Below, one piece after another: positions 1-9,103 of a DNA stretch of 64,000 bases (position 1 is its first letter; each line of letters begins with the position of its first letter). The stretch is from assembly GCF_049341065.1 (NCBI RefSeq), contig NZ_JBMPIX010000001.1:124001-188000 (forward strand), in the 5' to 3' direction. This stretch comes from Pacificoceanicola sp049341065. GTDB lineage: Bacteria; Pseudomonadota; Alphaproteobacteria; Rhodobacterales; Rhodobacteraceae. The notes beneath the pieces were generated by a model that searched no databases, was not told where the DNA came from, and was given only the letters and a program-made list of their open reading frames with translations. Position numbers and translations under genes: made by a program.

Positions 1-38
1 TGCCTCGCCGGTTCTCAGTACGCAGGGCGGTTGATCCG

Positions 39-905
39 TCAGAACGCTCGCAGCCAGTGCGGACGGCGCGTTGCGTCCAGAATTGACACGGCTGGCGCGG
101 TTCTGCCCCCGAGCGACAGGGTCGCGCGGCGCAGAACTGCGATCGCCTCATCGGAGTTGGCGGGCAAGGCGCGGGGCGAGATCGGTTCGCCCACTGTCAC
201 CTCGAACGGCTGACGATGTTTGTTCAGCGTTTCGTGGAACAGGGTGATGTCGCGCAAGGTCGGGTGGATCAGGTCGAGAAGGTAGAACAGCGCTGAATTT
301 CGCGCCCGAATGTTCACCGGGATCACCGGCAGATCGAACTTGCGCGCAAGCATCGCCGCCGAGCCCATCCAAGGCCTTTCATGCAACGACAGGCCGCGCC
401 GCTTTGCCAATCGGCCCGAGGGAAAGATCACGCCCAGCCGCCCTTGTTGGACTGCACGTCGGGTAAAGCTCATGGTGGCGCGCGTCTTGCCGTGGGTGCG
501 CTTTTCCCGGCGCCATTCGACCGGGGCAATCATGTTTTCCATCTGTGGCAGCACGCGCAGAATGTCATGATTGGCAAAGTAGTAGGCATCGGGTCGGATC
601 CGCTGCAACAGGTGGTGCAGGATGATACCGTCCGCGATCCCTGTGGGGTGGTTGGCCACGATCAGAGCCGCACCGCGCCGCGGAATATGGGACTGTCCGT
701 GATAGACGGCCTCGCGAGCGAGCCGTTCACCCATGGTCTGCATGAGGGTTGCGGCAGGCAAATGTTGCACCGCACCCGCGATCTGCAAGGTTGTCTCATA
801 ATTCAGAAGCCGGTCAAGCACCGCCCGCGCCGCGCGGGGGCCGGAACGATCGGATAAGAGCCACGGGGCGCGCTCGTGAATCAGGGGGTCTATGCGGTCT
901 CTCAT
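39..905 (-). CDS. PlsC-like lysophospholipid acyltransferase
   Basis: Probable acyltransferase that moves an acyl chain onto a glycerophospholipid or related acceptor at the inner membrane. The active-site block reads NHPTGIAD near residue 85, and a second block FPSGRLAKRRG resembles the FPEG motif of the PlsC family; IPVNIRARN follows. The histidine-to-aspartate spacing is one residue longer than the usual HX4D. The ATG at 905 is preferred because the sequence there starts cleanly (MRDRIDPLIHERAP). A GTG at 950, directly after the upstream stop, would add 15 residues; neither start has a clear ribosome binding site. It is last in a minus-strand run with the two genes above it. The substrate cannot be read from sequence. 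Confidence 0.8.
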   Translation of the reverse strand: MRDRIDPLIHERAPWLLSDRSGPRAARAVLDRLLNYETTLQIAGAVQHLPAATLMQTMGERLAREAVYHGQSHIPRRGAALIVANHPTGIADGIILHHLLQRIRPDAYYFANHDILRVLPQMENMIAPVEWRREKRTHGKTRATMSFTRRAVQQGRLGVIFPSGRLAKRRGLSLHERPWMGSAAMLARKFDLPVIPVNIRARNSALFYLLDLIHPTLRDITLFHETLNKHRQPFEVTVGEPISPRALPANSDEAIAVLRRATLSLGGRTAPAVSILDATRRPHWLRAF

Positions 906-950
906 AAACGCACATTGGTTGGGGTGCGTAACGCGCAAATGACAGACCAC

Positions 951-1382
951 TCACATCAGTGAAAAATGGTGCCTTTGAACGGTGATCCCACGTGCCTCCA
1001 GCTCGGTCTGGAGCTCTTGCCAGCGGGGCAGGGCGTCCTGCGGGATGGGGACGCGGGTTTTGGAGGCATTCGCCAGCACCAGCCGCACGCGTACAGACAA
1101 ATCCAGCCGGGTGTCAAAGCGGGCGTGGTCGATGGTCTCAAGCCGCACATCGCCCTGATGTCGCCCGCTCCACCATCGTATACGCTGCCCGTCCAGCGAC
1201 AGCCCCGCCGGACGCGCGGACAGGAAATCCCACAGCGCCGGAAGCGTGAAGGCCAGCAGAACCGCGATGATCCAGCTTGAGGCGTCAAGCCACCCCCATG
1301 CCAGCAGCAAAGCGCCCCAGATCATGCCCAGCACCAATAGGGCGGTCAGGCTGCGGCCGTTGCGTTCAAAGCGATAGCTCAC
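951..1382 (-). CDS. Small two-helix membrane protein of unknown function
   Basis: About 143 residues. Two hydrophobic segments lie at about residues 11-30 and 34-52. A soluble C-terminal part rich in beta-type sequence follows (LSLDGQRIRWWSGR and beyond), reminiscent of small membrane-anchored PH-like proteins. The GTG start at 1382 overlaps the stop of the upstream dehydrogenase gene as GTGA, which argues for translational coupling and against the longer frame that reaches 1445. No function is recognised. Confidence 0.7.
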   Translation of the reverse strand: MSYRFERNGRSLTALLVLGMIWGALLLAWGWLDASSWIIAVLLAFTLPALWDFLSARPAGLSLDGQRIRWWSGRHQGDVRLETIDHARFDTRLDLSVRVRLVLANASKTRVPIPQDALPRWQELQTELEARGITVQRHHFSLM

Positions 1383-2122
1383 CGCCCGCCCGAGACGTCC
1401 AGAAAGCCCTTGGTCACATATGATGCCTCGTCCGACAGCAACCAAAGCGCCGCTGCGGCGATCTCTTCGGCGGTGCCTGCGCGGCCGAGCGGGATTTTGG
1501 AACCCATGGTCAGCAGGCGATCCGGCTGCCCGCCCTTGGCGTGAATGCCGGTTTCAATCGGGCCGGGGCGCAGGCAATTGACGCGAATGCCTTCGGGAGC
1601 AAGTTCATCAGCAAGCCCAGTGGTCAGACTGTCGATGGCGCCTTTGGAGGCGGCATAATCGGTGTATTCGCCCGGCGCGCCAAGGCGGGCAGCAACGGAC
1701 GAGATGTTGACGATCCCGCCACCTTGGCCCCATGCGCGCATTTGCAAGACGGCCAGACGGCAGACCTCGATCGCGCCGAAGACGTTGACCTCGAAAACCT
1801 TTCGGACCCGCTCTGGCGTCAGATCGGCGATACCAGCCTTGGGCGCCACGATCCCGGCGTTGTTCACCAGATAAATCGGGCCGGGCGACAGCTTTGCCAC
1901 TTCGGCAAACATGGCAGCCAGCGCCTGCATGTCCGAGACATCGGCCTGCATGACAAAGGCTTCGGAACCCGCAGCGCGGATATCGGCGGCAACGGCCTCG
2001 GCACCGTCGCGGTCGCGGCCATAGTGGACGACGATACGCTCATATCCTTTTTGCGCGCCCATCCGGGCTGTGGCGGCACCGATCCCGGCGCTTGCTCCGG
2101 TGACAATAAGTATGCGGCTCAT
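1379..2122 (-). CDS. Short-chain dehydrogenase/reductase (SDR)
   Basis: NAD(P)-dependent oxidoreductase of the classical SDR family, 247 residues. The cofactor motif TGASAGIG is at residues 8-15, NNAG at 87-90, the catalytic serine at 141 or 142, and the YxxxK pair at Tyr156 and Lys160. The C-terminal section LDVSGGR is typical of the family. The start overlaps the pepN stop by four bases (ATGA) and the end overlaps the next gene as GTGA, so it sits mid-operon. The substrate is unknown; glucose dehydrogenase-like or 3-oxoacyl reductase-like labels would both be guesses. Confidence 0.9.
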   Translation of the reverse strand: MSRILIVTGASAGIGAATARMGAQKGYERIVVHYGRDRDGAEAVAADIRAAGSEAFVMQADVSDMQALAAMFAEVAKLSPGPIYLVNNAGIVAPKAGIADLTPERVRKVFEVNVFGAIEVCRLAVLQMRAWGQGGGIVNISSVAARLGAPGEYTDYAASKGAIDSLTTGLADELAPEGIRVNCLRPGPIETGIHAKGGQPDRLLTMGSKIPLGRAGTAEEIAAAALWLLSDEASYVTKGFLDVSGGR

Positions 2123-4668
2123 GACAGAATCCTTGTGACCATTTCGTTGACGTCGCGGCTGAGGTTTTCCTTGACCTTGATCCGCTCCAATTGCGCGCGG
2201 ATCAGGGACTGGCGGCTTTGGTCATAGCGTTTCCATGTCTGGAAAGCACTGCACATGCGGGCCGTGGTTTGCGGGTTCTTGTCATCCAGCCGGATCAGCC
2301 AGTCGGTGAGCAAGGCATAGCCTGTGCCATCTGCCCGGTGAAAGCCCGCGTGATTGCCGATCAGCGCGCCAAAGACCGCGCGGAAACGATTGGGGTTGGT
2401 CAGCTCGAACTTCTCGTGCTCGGTCAGGGCTTTGGCGCGGTCTATCGCTTCGGCGGGTGGCGCGGCCGAGATTTGCAGGCCAAACCATTTGTCCATGACA
2501 AGGCGATCATCCTGCCATTGGTTATAGAAGGCCTGAAGCGCGGTTTCGGCCTTGCCCGCGCGGATCAGATTGGCAAGGGCGGAGAGTTGCAACGTCATGT
2601 TGTCTGCTTGGTCATATTGCGCCTGCGCCGCTGCACCGCCGTCGATGCGCGACAGAAGCGACAGGACGCTATTGCCAAGCGCGCGTTTGCCCACCTGCTC
2701 GGCGCCGGGATCATAGGTGGCGGTCACGCGGGCCTCTTCGGCAAGCTTGGGCAGTAGGTCCGCCCAGCGTTCGGCGCGGAACTGTTGCAGGGTTTGCAGG
2801 GCGTCATAGATGGCGTCCGGGTCGGGCGTGTGGCCGCGCTCATGCAGCGCCTGCGCCAGCTCGGTCTGGCCCGGTAGCCCCATCATCGACGCCCGGAAAT
2901 CCGGTGCAAGCGTTTCGTCGCGCAGCACGGTCTCCAGCCCATCCAGCCAGACGGTGTCCGGCGTTGCGCCGTCGCGGATCATTGCCATCAGGCAGTCGCG
3001 CGCGAGGATGTTGTTGGCGTCCCAGCGGTTGAAGGCGTCGGTGTCATGGGCCACAAGAAAGGCGCGCTCTTCGGCGCTGCTTTTGCGGTCCAGTACCACG
3101 GGGGCGGAAAATTCGCGCAGGATCGAGGCAGTCGGGCGGGCGGAAAGCCCCGTGAAGTCAAAGCTTTGCCTGGCTTCTGTCATTTCCAGAACCGTCGTCG
3201 GCACCACTTCGTCGCCATTGGGGTTGAGCAGCCCGACAGCGATGGGCAGCACCTGGGGCTTCTTGGTTTCCTGTCCGGGGGTCGGCGGCGTGTGCTGTTC
3301 GAAGGTCAGGGTAAAAGTGCCGTCCGCCCAATCTTCGGAGACGCTCAGACGCGGGGTGCCGCTTTGGCTGTACCAGCGCTTGAACTGGCTTAGATCGCGC
3401 CCCGTGGTGTCCTCGAACACCTTGAGCCAATCCTCGATTGTCGCCGCATCGCCATCGTGGCGGTCAAAGTAGAGATCAAGCGCCTTGGCATAGGCCTCAT
3501 CCCCCACAAGCCGCTTGAGCATACCGATCACCTCGGCGCCCTTTTCATAGACCGTCGCGGTGTAGAAGTTGTTGATTTCCTGAAAGCTTTCAGGCCGCAC
3601 CGGGTGCGAAAGCGGGCCCTGATCCTCGGGGAACTGGCGTCCGCGCAGGTCAATCACGTCATTGATGCGCTTGACCTCCGGGCCACGCATGTCCGAGGTG
3701 AACTGGCTGTCGCGATAGACGGTCAGGCCTTCTTTCAGGCACAGCTGGAACCAGTCGCGGCAAGTGATGCGATTGCCCGTCCAGTTGTGGAAATACTCAT
3801 GCGCGATGATCGCCTCGATGCGCTCGAAATTGGCATCTGTCGAGGTTTCAGGTGAGGCGAGGACGCAAGAAGAGTTGAAAATGTTCAGCCCCTTGTTCTC
3901 CATCGCGCCCATGTTGAAATCGTCCACAGCGACAATGTTGAACACGTCCAGATCGTATTCACGGCCATAGACATCCTCGTCCCACTTCATAGACGCCTTC
4001 AGCGCTTGCATGCCAAAGGCGCATTTGCCCTCGTCGCCGGGGCGCACCCAGATGTTCAGGTCAACCTTTTGGCCGCTTTTGGTGGTGAACTTGTCCGGGT
4101 GATTGCGCAAATCTCCGGCGACCAGAGCAAACAGATAGGCGGGTTTGGGCCAGGGGTCGTGCCATTCCGCCCAGCCTTCGCCCGCGCCCTTTGGATTGCC
4201 GTTCGACAGCATCACCGGCATTTCTGATTCGATCCGCACGGTGAAGGTGGCCATCACGTCGGGGCGGTCCGGGTAAAAGGTGATCTTGCGAAAGCCCTCG
4301 GCCTCGCATTGGGTGCAATACATCCCGCCGGACATATAGAGCCCCTCAAGCGCGGTGTTTGCTGCCGGATCAATCTCGACCTCGGCCTCCCACAGGAAAG
4401 ACCCACCGGGAACGTCGCAGGTCAGGCCTTTGTCCGTCACTTCGGGTGTGATCTCTTCTCCGTTGATCGCGGCGCGGATGAGCTTGAGGTCTTCGCCATG
4501 CAAAAAGAACGTCTGTTCAGGGGTCTCTGTGGCGCGGGCAAAGTGGATGCGAGCGATGACCCGCGTGGCGTTGGGCGCAAGACGAAAGGTCAGGTGCACA
4601 TCCTCCACCTGCCAGCCAAAGGGGGTGTAATCCGCAAGGTACACGGTGGTCGGGGCGGCGTCTTTCAT
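2119..4668 (-). CDS. pepN: Aminopeptidase N, M1 metallopeptidase
   Basis: Zinc aminopeptidase that removes N-terminal residues from peptides, probably in the cytoplasm. At 849 residues it has the usual length of the proteobacterial PepN subfamily. The substrate-anchoring GAMEN motif is at residues 254-258, the zinc site HEYFH at 290-294, and the third zinc ligand Glu at 313 (LKEGL). The C-terminal half carries the helical domain of this subfamily. It is the first gene of a minus-strand run, overlapping the SDR gene by ATGA. Confidence 0.96.
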   Translation of the reverse strand: MKDAAPTTVYLADYTPFGWQVEDVHLTFRLAPNATRVIARIHFARATETPEQTFFLHGEDLKLIRAAINGEEITPEVTDKGLTCDVPGGSFLWEAEVEIDPAANTALEGLYMSGGMYCTQCEAEGFRKITFYPDRPDVMATFTVRIESEMPVMLSNGNPKGAGEGWAEWHDPWPKPAYLFALVAGDLRNHPDKFTTKSGQKVDLNIWVRPGDEGKCAFGMQALKASMKWDEDVYGREYDLDVFNIVAVDDFNMGAMENKGLNIFNSSCVLASPETSTDANFERIEAIIAHEYFHNWTGNRITCRDWFQLCLKEGLTVYRDSQFTSDMRGPEVKRINDVIDLRGRQFPEDQGPLSHPVRPESFQEINNFYTATVYEKGAEVIGMLKRLVGDEAYAKALDLYFDRHDGDAATIEDWLKVFEDTTGRDLSQFKRWYSQSGTPRLSVSEDWADGTFTLTFEQHTPPTPGQETKKPQVLPIAVGLLNPNGDEVVPTTVLEMTEARQSFDFTGLSARPTASILREFSAPVVLDRKSSAEERAFLVAHDTDAFNRWDANNILARDCLMAMIRDGATPDTVWLDGLETVLRDETLAPDFRASMMGLPGQTELAQALHERGHTPDPDAIYDALQTLQQFRAERWADLLPKLAEEARVTATYDPGAEQVGKRALGNSVLSLLSRIDGGAAAQAQYDQADNMTLQLSALANLIRAGKAETALQAFYNQWQDDRLVMDKWFGLQISAAPPAEAIDRAKALTEHEKFELTNPNRFRAVFGALIGNHAGFHRADGTGYALLTDWLIRLDDKNPQTTARMCSAFQTWKRYDQSRQSLIRAQLERIKVKENLSRDVNEMVTRILS

Positions 4669-4773
4669 GCTGAACCTCGCGTTGAGTTTGGAACCAGAGC
4701 TTGAGTCAAAGTGTTAGGCAAGCAAGAGCAGGGCTGCAATGGCGCAGCCGTTGAAATGCGAAAGGATCAGATC

Positions 4774-4968
4774 ATGTCGGCACCCGACACAAACCCGAAG
4801 ATCGAAGAAAGACGGCACAAAGGGGCCGTTGGCGGCATCAAGTTGGTGCTTGTCTTCGCCGCGATCCTGCTGCTTTTCTTTGTAGGCTGGACTTTTTTTG
4901 CAGCTGACGACCCTGAAGGAGCCGATGTTCAGGTCCAGCCGGGCGTTGGTACGGTCGAGACAGAGTAA
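4774..4968 (+). CDS. Small single-pass membrane protein
   Basis: A 64-residue protein beginning MSAPDTNPKIEERRHKG. It has one strong hydrophobic helix at about residues 22-42 and a short acidic tail. The ATG at 4774 is preceded by AAAGGA at a good distance; an upstream ATG in frame at 4711 lacks this. It is divergent from pepN and followed closely by the small DUF2256 gene. I do not recognise a family; the charge pattern suggests an N-terminus inside and the tail outside. Confidence 0.6.
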   Translation: MSAPDTNPKIEERRHKGAVGGIKLVLVFAAILLLFFVGWTFFAADDPEGADVQVQPGVGTVETE

Positions 4969-4995
4969 CAGGAATGGAAAAGCGAATTTTGGACG

Positions 4996-5175
4996 ATGGC
5001 GAAAGCGCGCAAAAAGGCTGACCTGCCCGGCAAGCCTTGCGCCACCTGCGGCCGTCCGTTCGCTTGGCGGCGCAAATGGGCCAAGGTCTGGGACGAGGTG
5101 CGCTATTGTTCGGATCGTTGTCGCCGAGAACGCAGTATGTCTGCCAAGGGCGCAACTGCGCCGAAAAAAGCGTGA
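4996..5175 (+). CDS. DUF2256 zinc-finger-like small protein
   Basis: A 59-residue basic protein starting MAKARKKADLPGKPC. It contains the pattern CxxC near residue 15 (CATCGRPFAWRRKW) and a second Cys pair further on (RYCSDRCRRER), matching the DUF2256 family of short putative zinc-binding proteins. The function of that family is not established. It begins 27 bases after the preceding small gene and is followed by a strong terminator, so the two may share a transcript. Confidence 0.75.
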   Translation: MAKARKKADLPGKPCATCGRPFAWRRKWAKVWDEVRYCSDRCRRERSMSAKGATAPKKA

Positions 5176-5190
5176 TGCACTTGCCTGTGA

Positions 5191-5224
5191 AAAACCCCCG
5201 GCTTTACCACCCCGGGGGTTTTTG
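5191..5224. terminator. Bidirectional intrinsic terminator
   Basis: An 11-base-pair stem, AAAACCCCCGG (5191-5201) against CCGGGGGTTTT (5212-5222), encloses a 10-base loop. A-tract and T-tract lie on the two sides, so it can stop transcription from both directions. It lies between the convergent DUF2256 gene and the RND permease gene. Confidence 0.85.
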
Positions 5225-5230
5225 CTGAGT

Positions 5231-8200
5231 TCATTCTGCCGCGCGCAGCGGCTGGGCTTTGGGCCCTGCCAAGGGCTCGTCTTCAAAATCCCAAATGATC
5301 TCGGGCGCTTTGGCGCGGCGCGCTTCCCGGGTCAGGGCCCAGTCTTTCGCGGCACGGCTGGCCTTGCCAAAGGACAGTTTGGCCAGAAGCTGTGCGAACC
5401 ATTTCACATAAGTCGTCGCCCAGATACGCAGCGCCAGCATCGACGGAGTGAAGACCAGAGTCAGCACCGTCGCGATCCCCAGACCAAAGACCACCGCCGT
5501 GGCAAGGTTTTTCCACCACAGCGCTGTCGGGCTATCGATCGAATAGCCGCCGCCGAAGAAATCGACGGACAGGCCGAACATCATCGGCGCGAGACCCGCC
5601 ATTGTGGTGATCGTGGTCAGCAGCACCGGGCGGATGCGATCCTCGGCGGTGCGCACGATGGCCTCGATCTTTGGCATGTAGCGTGAGTATTCCTGATAGG
5701 TGTCGATCAGAACGATATTGTTGTTCACCACAATCCCGGCCAGCGCCACGATCCCTGTACCCGTCATGATGACGCTGAAATACTGATCCATCACCAGCAT
5801 CCCGATCAGGACGCCCGTGGTGGACAGAACCACCGCCAGCAGCACCAGGATCGAATTGTAAAAGCTGTTGAACTGCGCCAGCAGGATGATGAACATCAGG
5901 AACAGCGCCGCGCCAAAGGCTTGGCCAAGAAAGGCTTGGCTCTCGGCCTGATCTTCCTGGTCGCCGGTCCATTCCCAGTCGACCCCGGTGGGGAAGGGCG
6001 AGGTGCCCAGCCACTCAGTCAGGGCAGCAATGCGTTCGTTGGCATCGACCAGAACAAGGCTCAGATCGCCCGCAGTCAGGCTGTCTTGCAGGGAGGACGC
6101 GGTGACGCCTTCGGCCAGTTTCACGATCTCAAGCGGGCGGTCCTCGGGGCCGGAAATCTCGGTCCCGCCGTGGCTTTGGACCTCATCCAGAAGGCGCACG
6201 ATGGCGTTTGGGTCGCCGTTCTCGTCGACCAGTTTGGCCAGTCCAGGCGCAACGCCCGCCTTGACGTCGAAATAGCGCTGTTGATCCACGCGGTTGATCT
6301 CGGCCAGCTTTTCAACCGGTGTGCGGGTGATGAAGTTGGCCAGCGGGATCAGGCCATCTGCTGTGCGAACCTTGAGCGTGTCGAGCGTTGACAGAACCCG
6401 GTCGCTTTCGGGCAGGCGCACGCGGATATCGATTTCCTCGTCCGAGCTGTCCACCCGCATGGTGTCCAGCAGAACGCCGCGCGTGACCAGTTGTACCATG
6501 GCGCCAACAGTCGCCACGTTCGCGCCATAGCGGCCGGCCTTTTCCACATCTACGTCGATCTGCCAGTCAATGCCGGGCAGGGGGCGCGTGTCTTCGATCT
6601 GGGTCAGGCCGGGCAGGGCGTTGAATTCGTCGCTGGCAATGGCCGTTGCCTCCAGCAGGTCGTCCCAGTTGTCGCCTTTCAGGCGCAAGTGCACAGGCTT
6701 GGCGCCCGCCGGCCCGCGCGCCTGGGCAAGGATCTCGATCTTGACACCGGGGATTTGTTCCAGCTGCGCGGTCAGTTGGTCGATGATCAGATCGCCATCA
6801 TAATCGGGTGCCTTGATGGCCTTTTGAACTGTGTAACCGATGATCGGAATGGTGAACCAAGGCTCATGTGCGTCGGGGCGATCGTCCCAGGCAATGGTCT
6901 CGAGCTGGATCTGGCCGATGGTGTCCTTCGGCGGCTGCGAGCCCCCGGTGTTGCTGTTCAACCCGCCTTCCCCGGCAAAGGCAAAGGCGGTCTTGATGCC
7001 GGGGTGCTGCATCACGATCCTTTCGGCCCGCTCGACCAGCGCATCCTTTTCCGTCAGGCTCAGGTTGCCGCGGGCGCGCACATATACGATGGCCTGTTCA
7101 GGTTCGCTCTCGACAAAGAAATCCGTGCCGTTGTTGTTGTTGCCGTAGTAGATGAAGACCGTGCCAACCAAGACAAAGACCGTGGCCACCACGATCAGCG
7201 GCCCCGCCGGGTTGGTGGCAAAGAGCGCAATGAACCGCCCGAACAGCGTCCGGCGATAACCGCTTTTGACAGGTTTCGGGCGCGGCGCGCCAAAGACCTT
7301 GTGGCGCAGCGCACCCAGGCCGTTCGAGGCACGCGCTGGAATGGCCGCCAATGTCAGTAGCAAGGTGACAACCGCTGCGATGCCCATGGAGGCCAGCACC
7401 ACGACGCCCAGCAGCAGAAGGAATACCGTCACAAAGGTCGGGATGACCGATCCGGCAATATTCGTTCCATCCATGGTGCCAAATTGACCGCTGACCAAGG
7501 CGAAAAGCTTGGGGATCAAGGCACCGGCGGCCAGCAGTGGAACGATGGAAAACGGCAAAAGGCCGAGATGGGCAAGGATCGGCAGGCCCGCGATCTGGGC
7601 AATACGCTCTTTCAACCAACGCTCGGTACGGCCCAGAACGCCGCCCATGACCGGCAAATAAACCAGAGCCACAACAAGCGAGGCCGACAAAACAAAGATC
7701 AATGTGACAGGCAACATGCCCATGAATTCGCCCGCGACGCCGGGCCAGAACAGCATCGGCAAGAAGGCGCACAGCGTTGTCGCAGTCGAGGACACCACCG
7801 GCCAGAACATCCGGTGCGCCGCCTCGACGTAGGCGTGCATCGGGCCAACACCCTCTTCGACGCGCTTGTCGGCGTATTCCACCACCACGATGGCGCCGTC
7901 CACCAGCATACCCACCGCAAGGATCAGGCCGAACATCACGATGTTGGAAATGCTCACACCCATCAGCGCGAGCAGCAGAAAGCACAAAAGGAACGAGGTC
8001 GGGATGGAAAAGCCGACCAGCAGGGCAGGGCGCAGGCCAAGGCTGGCCAGCACCACCATCATCACCAAAGCGATGGCGGTCAGAACCGAGCCTTCGAGCT
8101 GGCTGACCATCGATTCGACCTGATGGCTCTGGTCGTTGCTGGCGCCCACGTCCAGCACCGCGCGCAGTTCTTCGGGCCATTGCTTTTCGGCCTCGGCGAT

Positions 8201-9103
8201 GACGGCGCGCACCTGATCGGCGGTGTCGATAATGTTGAAACCCTTGCGCTTGACGACCTGCAACGCCACGGTCGTCTCGCCATTGAAACGCGCGGTGCCG
8301 GTGCGGTCTTCGAAGGTCAGGTTGATCGAGGCGAGATCGCCCAGCGTCACCACCCGGTCGCCGTTCACCTTGATCGGCAGGGCATAGACATCGCGGGCGT
8401 CATCGAAACTGGAGGGGATCTTGACCGCAAAGGTGCCTTGCGCGGTTTCCACCTCGCCTGCGGCGATCAGCTGGTTGTTGTTCTGGACAACCGAGATCAG
8501 TTCGCCTGCGGTGACGTTATAGCTTTCAAGCTTGAGCGGATCGATCACCACCTCAAGCATTTCGTCGCGATTGCCCGCGATCCCGGCTTCGAGCACGGCA
8601 TCCAGCGATTCGACCCGGTCCTGCAGATCCTTGGCAATCTTGGCCATCGTGCGTTCGGGCACGGCGCCCGACAGGTTCACGATGATGATCGGGAATTCGG
8701 AAAAGTTGATCTCGTTGATCGAATATTTCTCGGCGCCCTCGGGAAACTTCGCCTCGGCGTTGTTCATGCCGTCGCGCACATCGGCGATGATCTTGGTCTT
8801 GTCCCAGCCGAATTCAAACTCCAGCGCGAGGCCCGCATAACCTTCGGCGGCGGTGGCCGACATGGTTTTCAACCCGTCGAGATCTGACAGCTCAGTCTCC
8901 ATCGGTTTGACAAGCAGGGTTTCGGAATCGGCGGCGGAAATCCCGGGGAAGGGCACCGAGACAAAGAGCGCCGGAATTTCGATGTCCGGTTCACCCTCCT
9001 TCGGCAGGCTGACATAGGCATAGCCCCCGACCAAAATCGAGAGCGCGATAAAGGCAATGATCATCCGGGCGCGGTCGGCGGCCCAGTCAATGATACCGGT
9101 CAT
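5231..9103 (-). CDS. RND efflux permease, AcrB/HAE1-like
   Basis: Inner-membrane proton-driven efflux pump subunit, 1290 residues against roughly 1040 in AcrB. It has an N-terminal helix, a large periplasmic loop, a helix bundle with LVDGAIVVVEY in the proton-relay helix (only one of AcrB's two adjacent aspartates is kept), and the repeat half with NNNIVLIDTY. The extra length is partly a stretch at about residues 493-632, between helices 6 and 7, that carries additional hydrophobic segments. The start overlaps the adaptor stop by ATGA. No outer-membrane channel or regulator gene is adjacent. The substrate is unknown. Confidence 0.93.
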   Translation of the reverse strand: MTGIIDWAADRARMIIAFIALSILVGGYAYVSLPKEGEPDIEIPALFVSVPFPGISAADSETLLVKPMETELSDLDGLKTMSATAAEGYAGLALEFEFGWDKTKIIADVRDGMNNAEAKFPEGAEKYSINEINFSEFPIIIVNLSGAVPERTMAKIAKDLQDRVESLDAVLEAGIAGNRDEMLEVVIDPLKLESYNVTAGELISVVQNNNQLIAAGEVETAQGTFAVKIPSSFDDARDVYALPIKVNGDRVVTLGDLASINLTFEDRTGTARFNGETTVALQVVKRKGFNIIDTADQVRAVIAEAEKQWPEELRAVLDVGASNDQSHQVESMVSQLEGSVLTAIALVMMVVLASLGLRPALLVGFSIPTSFLLCFLLLALMGVSISNIVMFGLILAVGMLVDGAIVVVEYADKRVEEGVGPMHAYVEAAHRMFWPVVSSTATTLCAFLPMLFWPGVAGEFMGMLPVTLIFVLSASLVVALVYLPVMGGVLGRTERWLKERIAQIAGLPILAHLGLLPFSIVPLLAAGALIPKLFALVSGQFGTMDGTNIAGSVIPTFVTVFLLLLGVVVLASMGIAAVVTLLLTLAAIPARASNGLGALRHKVFGAPRPKPVKSGYRRTLFGRFIALFATNPAGPLIVVATVFVLVGTVFIYYGNNNNGTDFFVESEPEQAIVYVRARGNLSLTEKDALVERAERIVMQHPGIKTAFAFAGEGGLNSNTGGSQPPKDTIGQIQLETIAWDDRPDAHEPWFTIPIIGYTVQKAIKAPDYDGDLIIDQLTAQLEQIPGVKIEILAQARGPAGAKPVHLRLKGDNWDDLLEATAIASDEFNALPGLTQIEDTRPLPGIDWQIDVDVEKAGRYGANVATVGAMVQLVTRGVLLDTMRVDSSDEEIDIRVRLPESDRVLSTLDTLKVRTADGLIPLANFITRTPVEKLAEINRVDQQRYFDVKAGVAPGLAKLVDENGDPNAIVRLLDEVQSHGGTEISGPEDRPLEIVKLAEGVTASSLQDSLTAGDLSLVLVDANERIAALTEWLGTSPFPTGVDWEWTGDQEDQAESQAFLGQAFGAALFLMFIILLAQFNSFYNSILVLLAVVLSTTGVLIGMLVMDQYFSVIMTGTGIVALAGIVVNNNIVLIDTYQEYSRYMPKIEAIVRTAEDRIRPVLLTTITTMAGLAPMMFGLSVDFFGGGYSIDSPTALWWKNLATAVVFGLGIATVLTLVFTPSMLALRIWATTYVKWFAQLLAKLSFGKASRAAKDWALTREARRAKAPEIIWDFEDEPLAGPKAQPLRAAE

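Noticed and set aside
7484..8887. Long plus-strand frame of 467 codons opposite the RND permease gene
   Set aside because: The product is His/Gln/Arg-rich with no domain pattern; it is the antisense shadow of a certain gene in GC-rich DNA.
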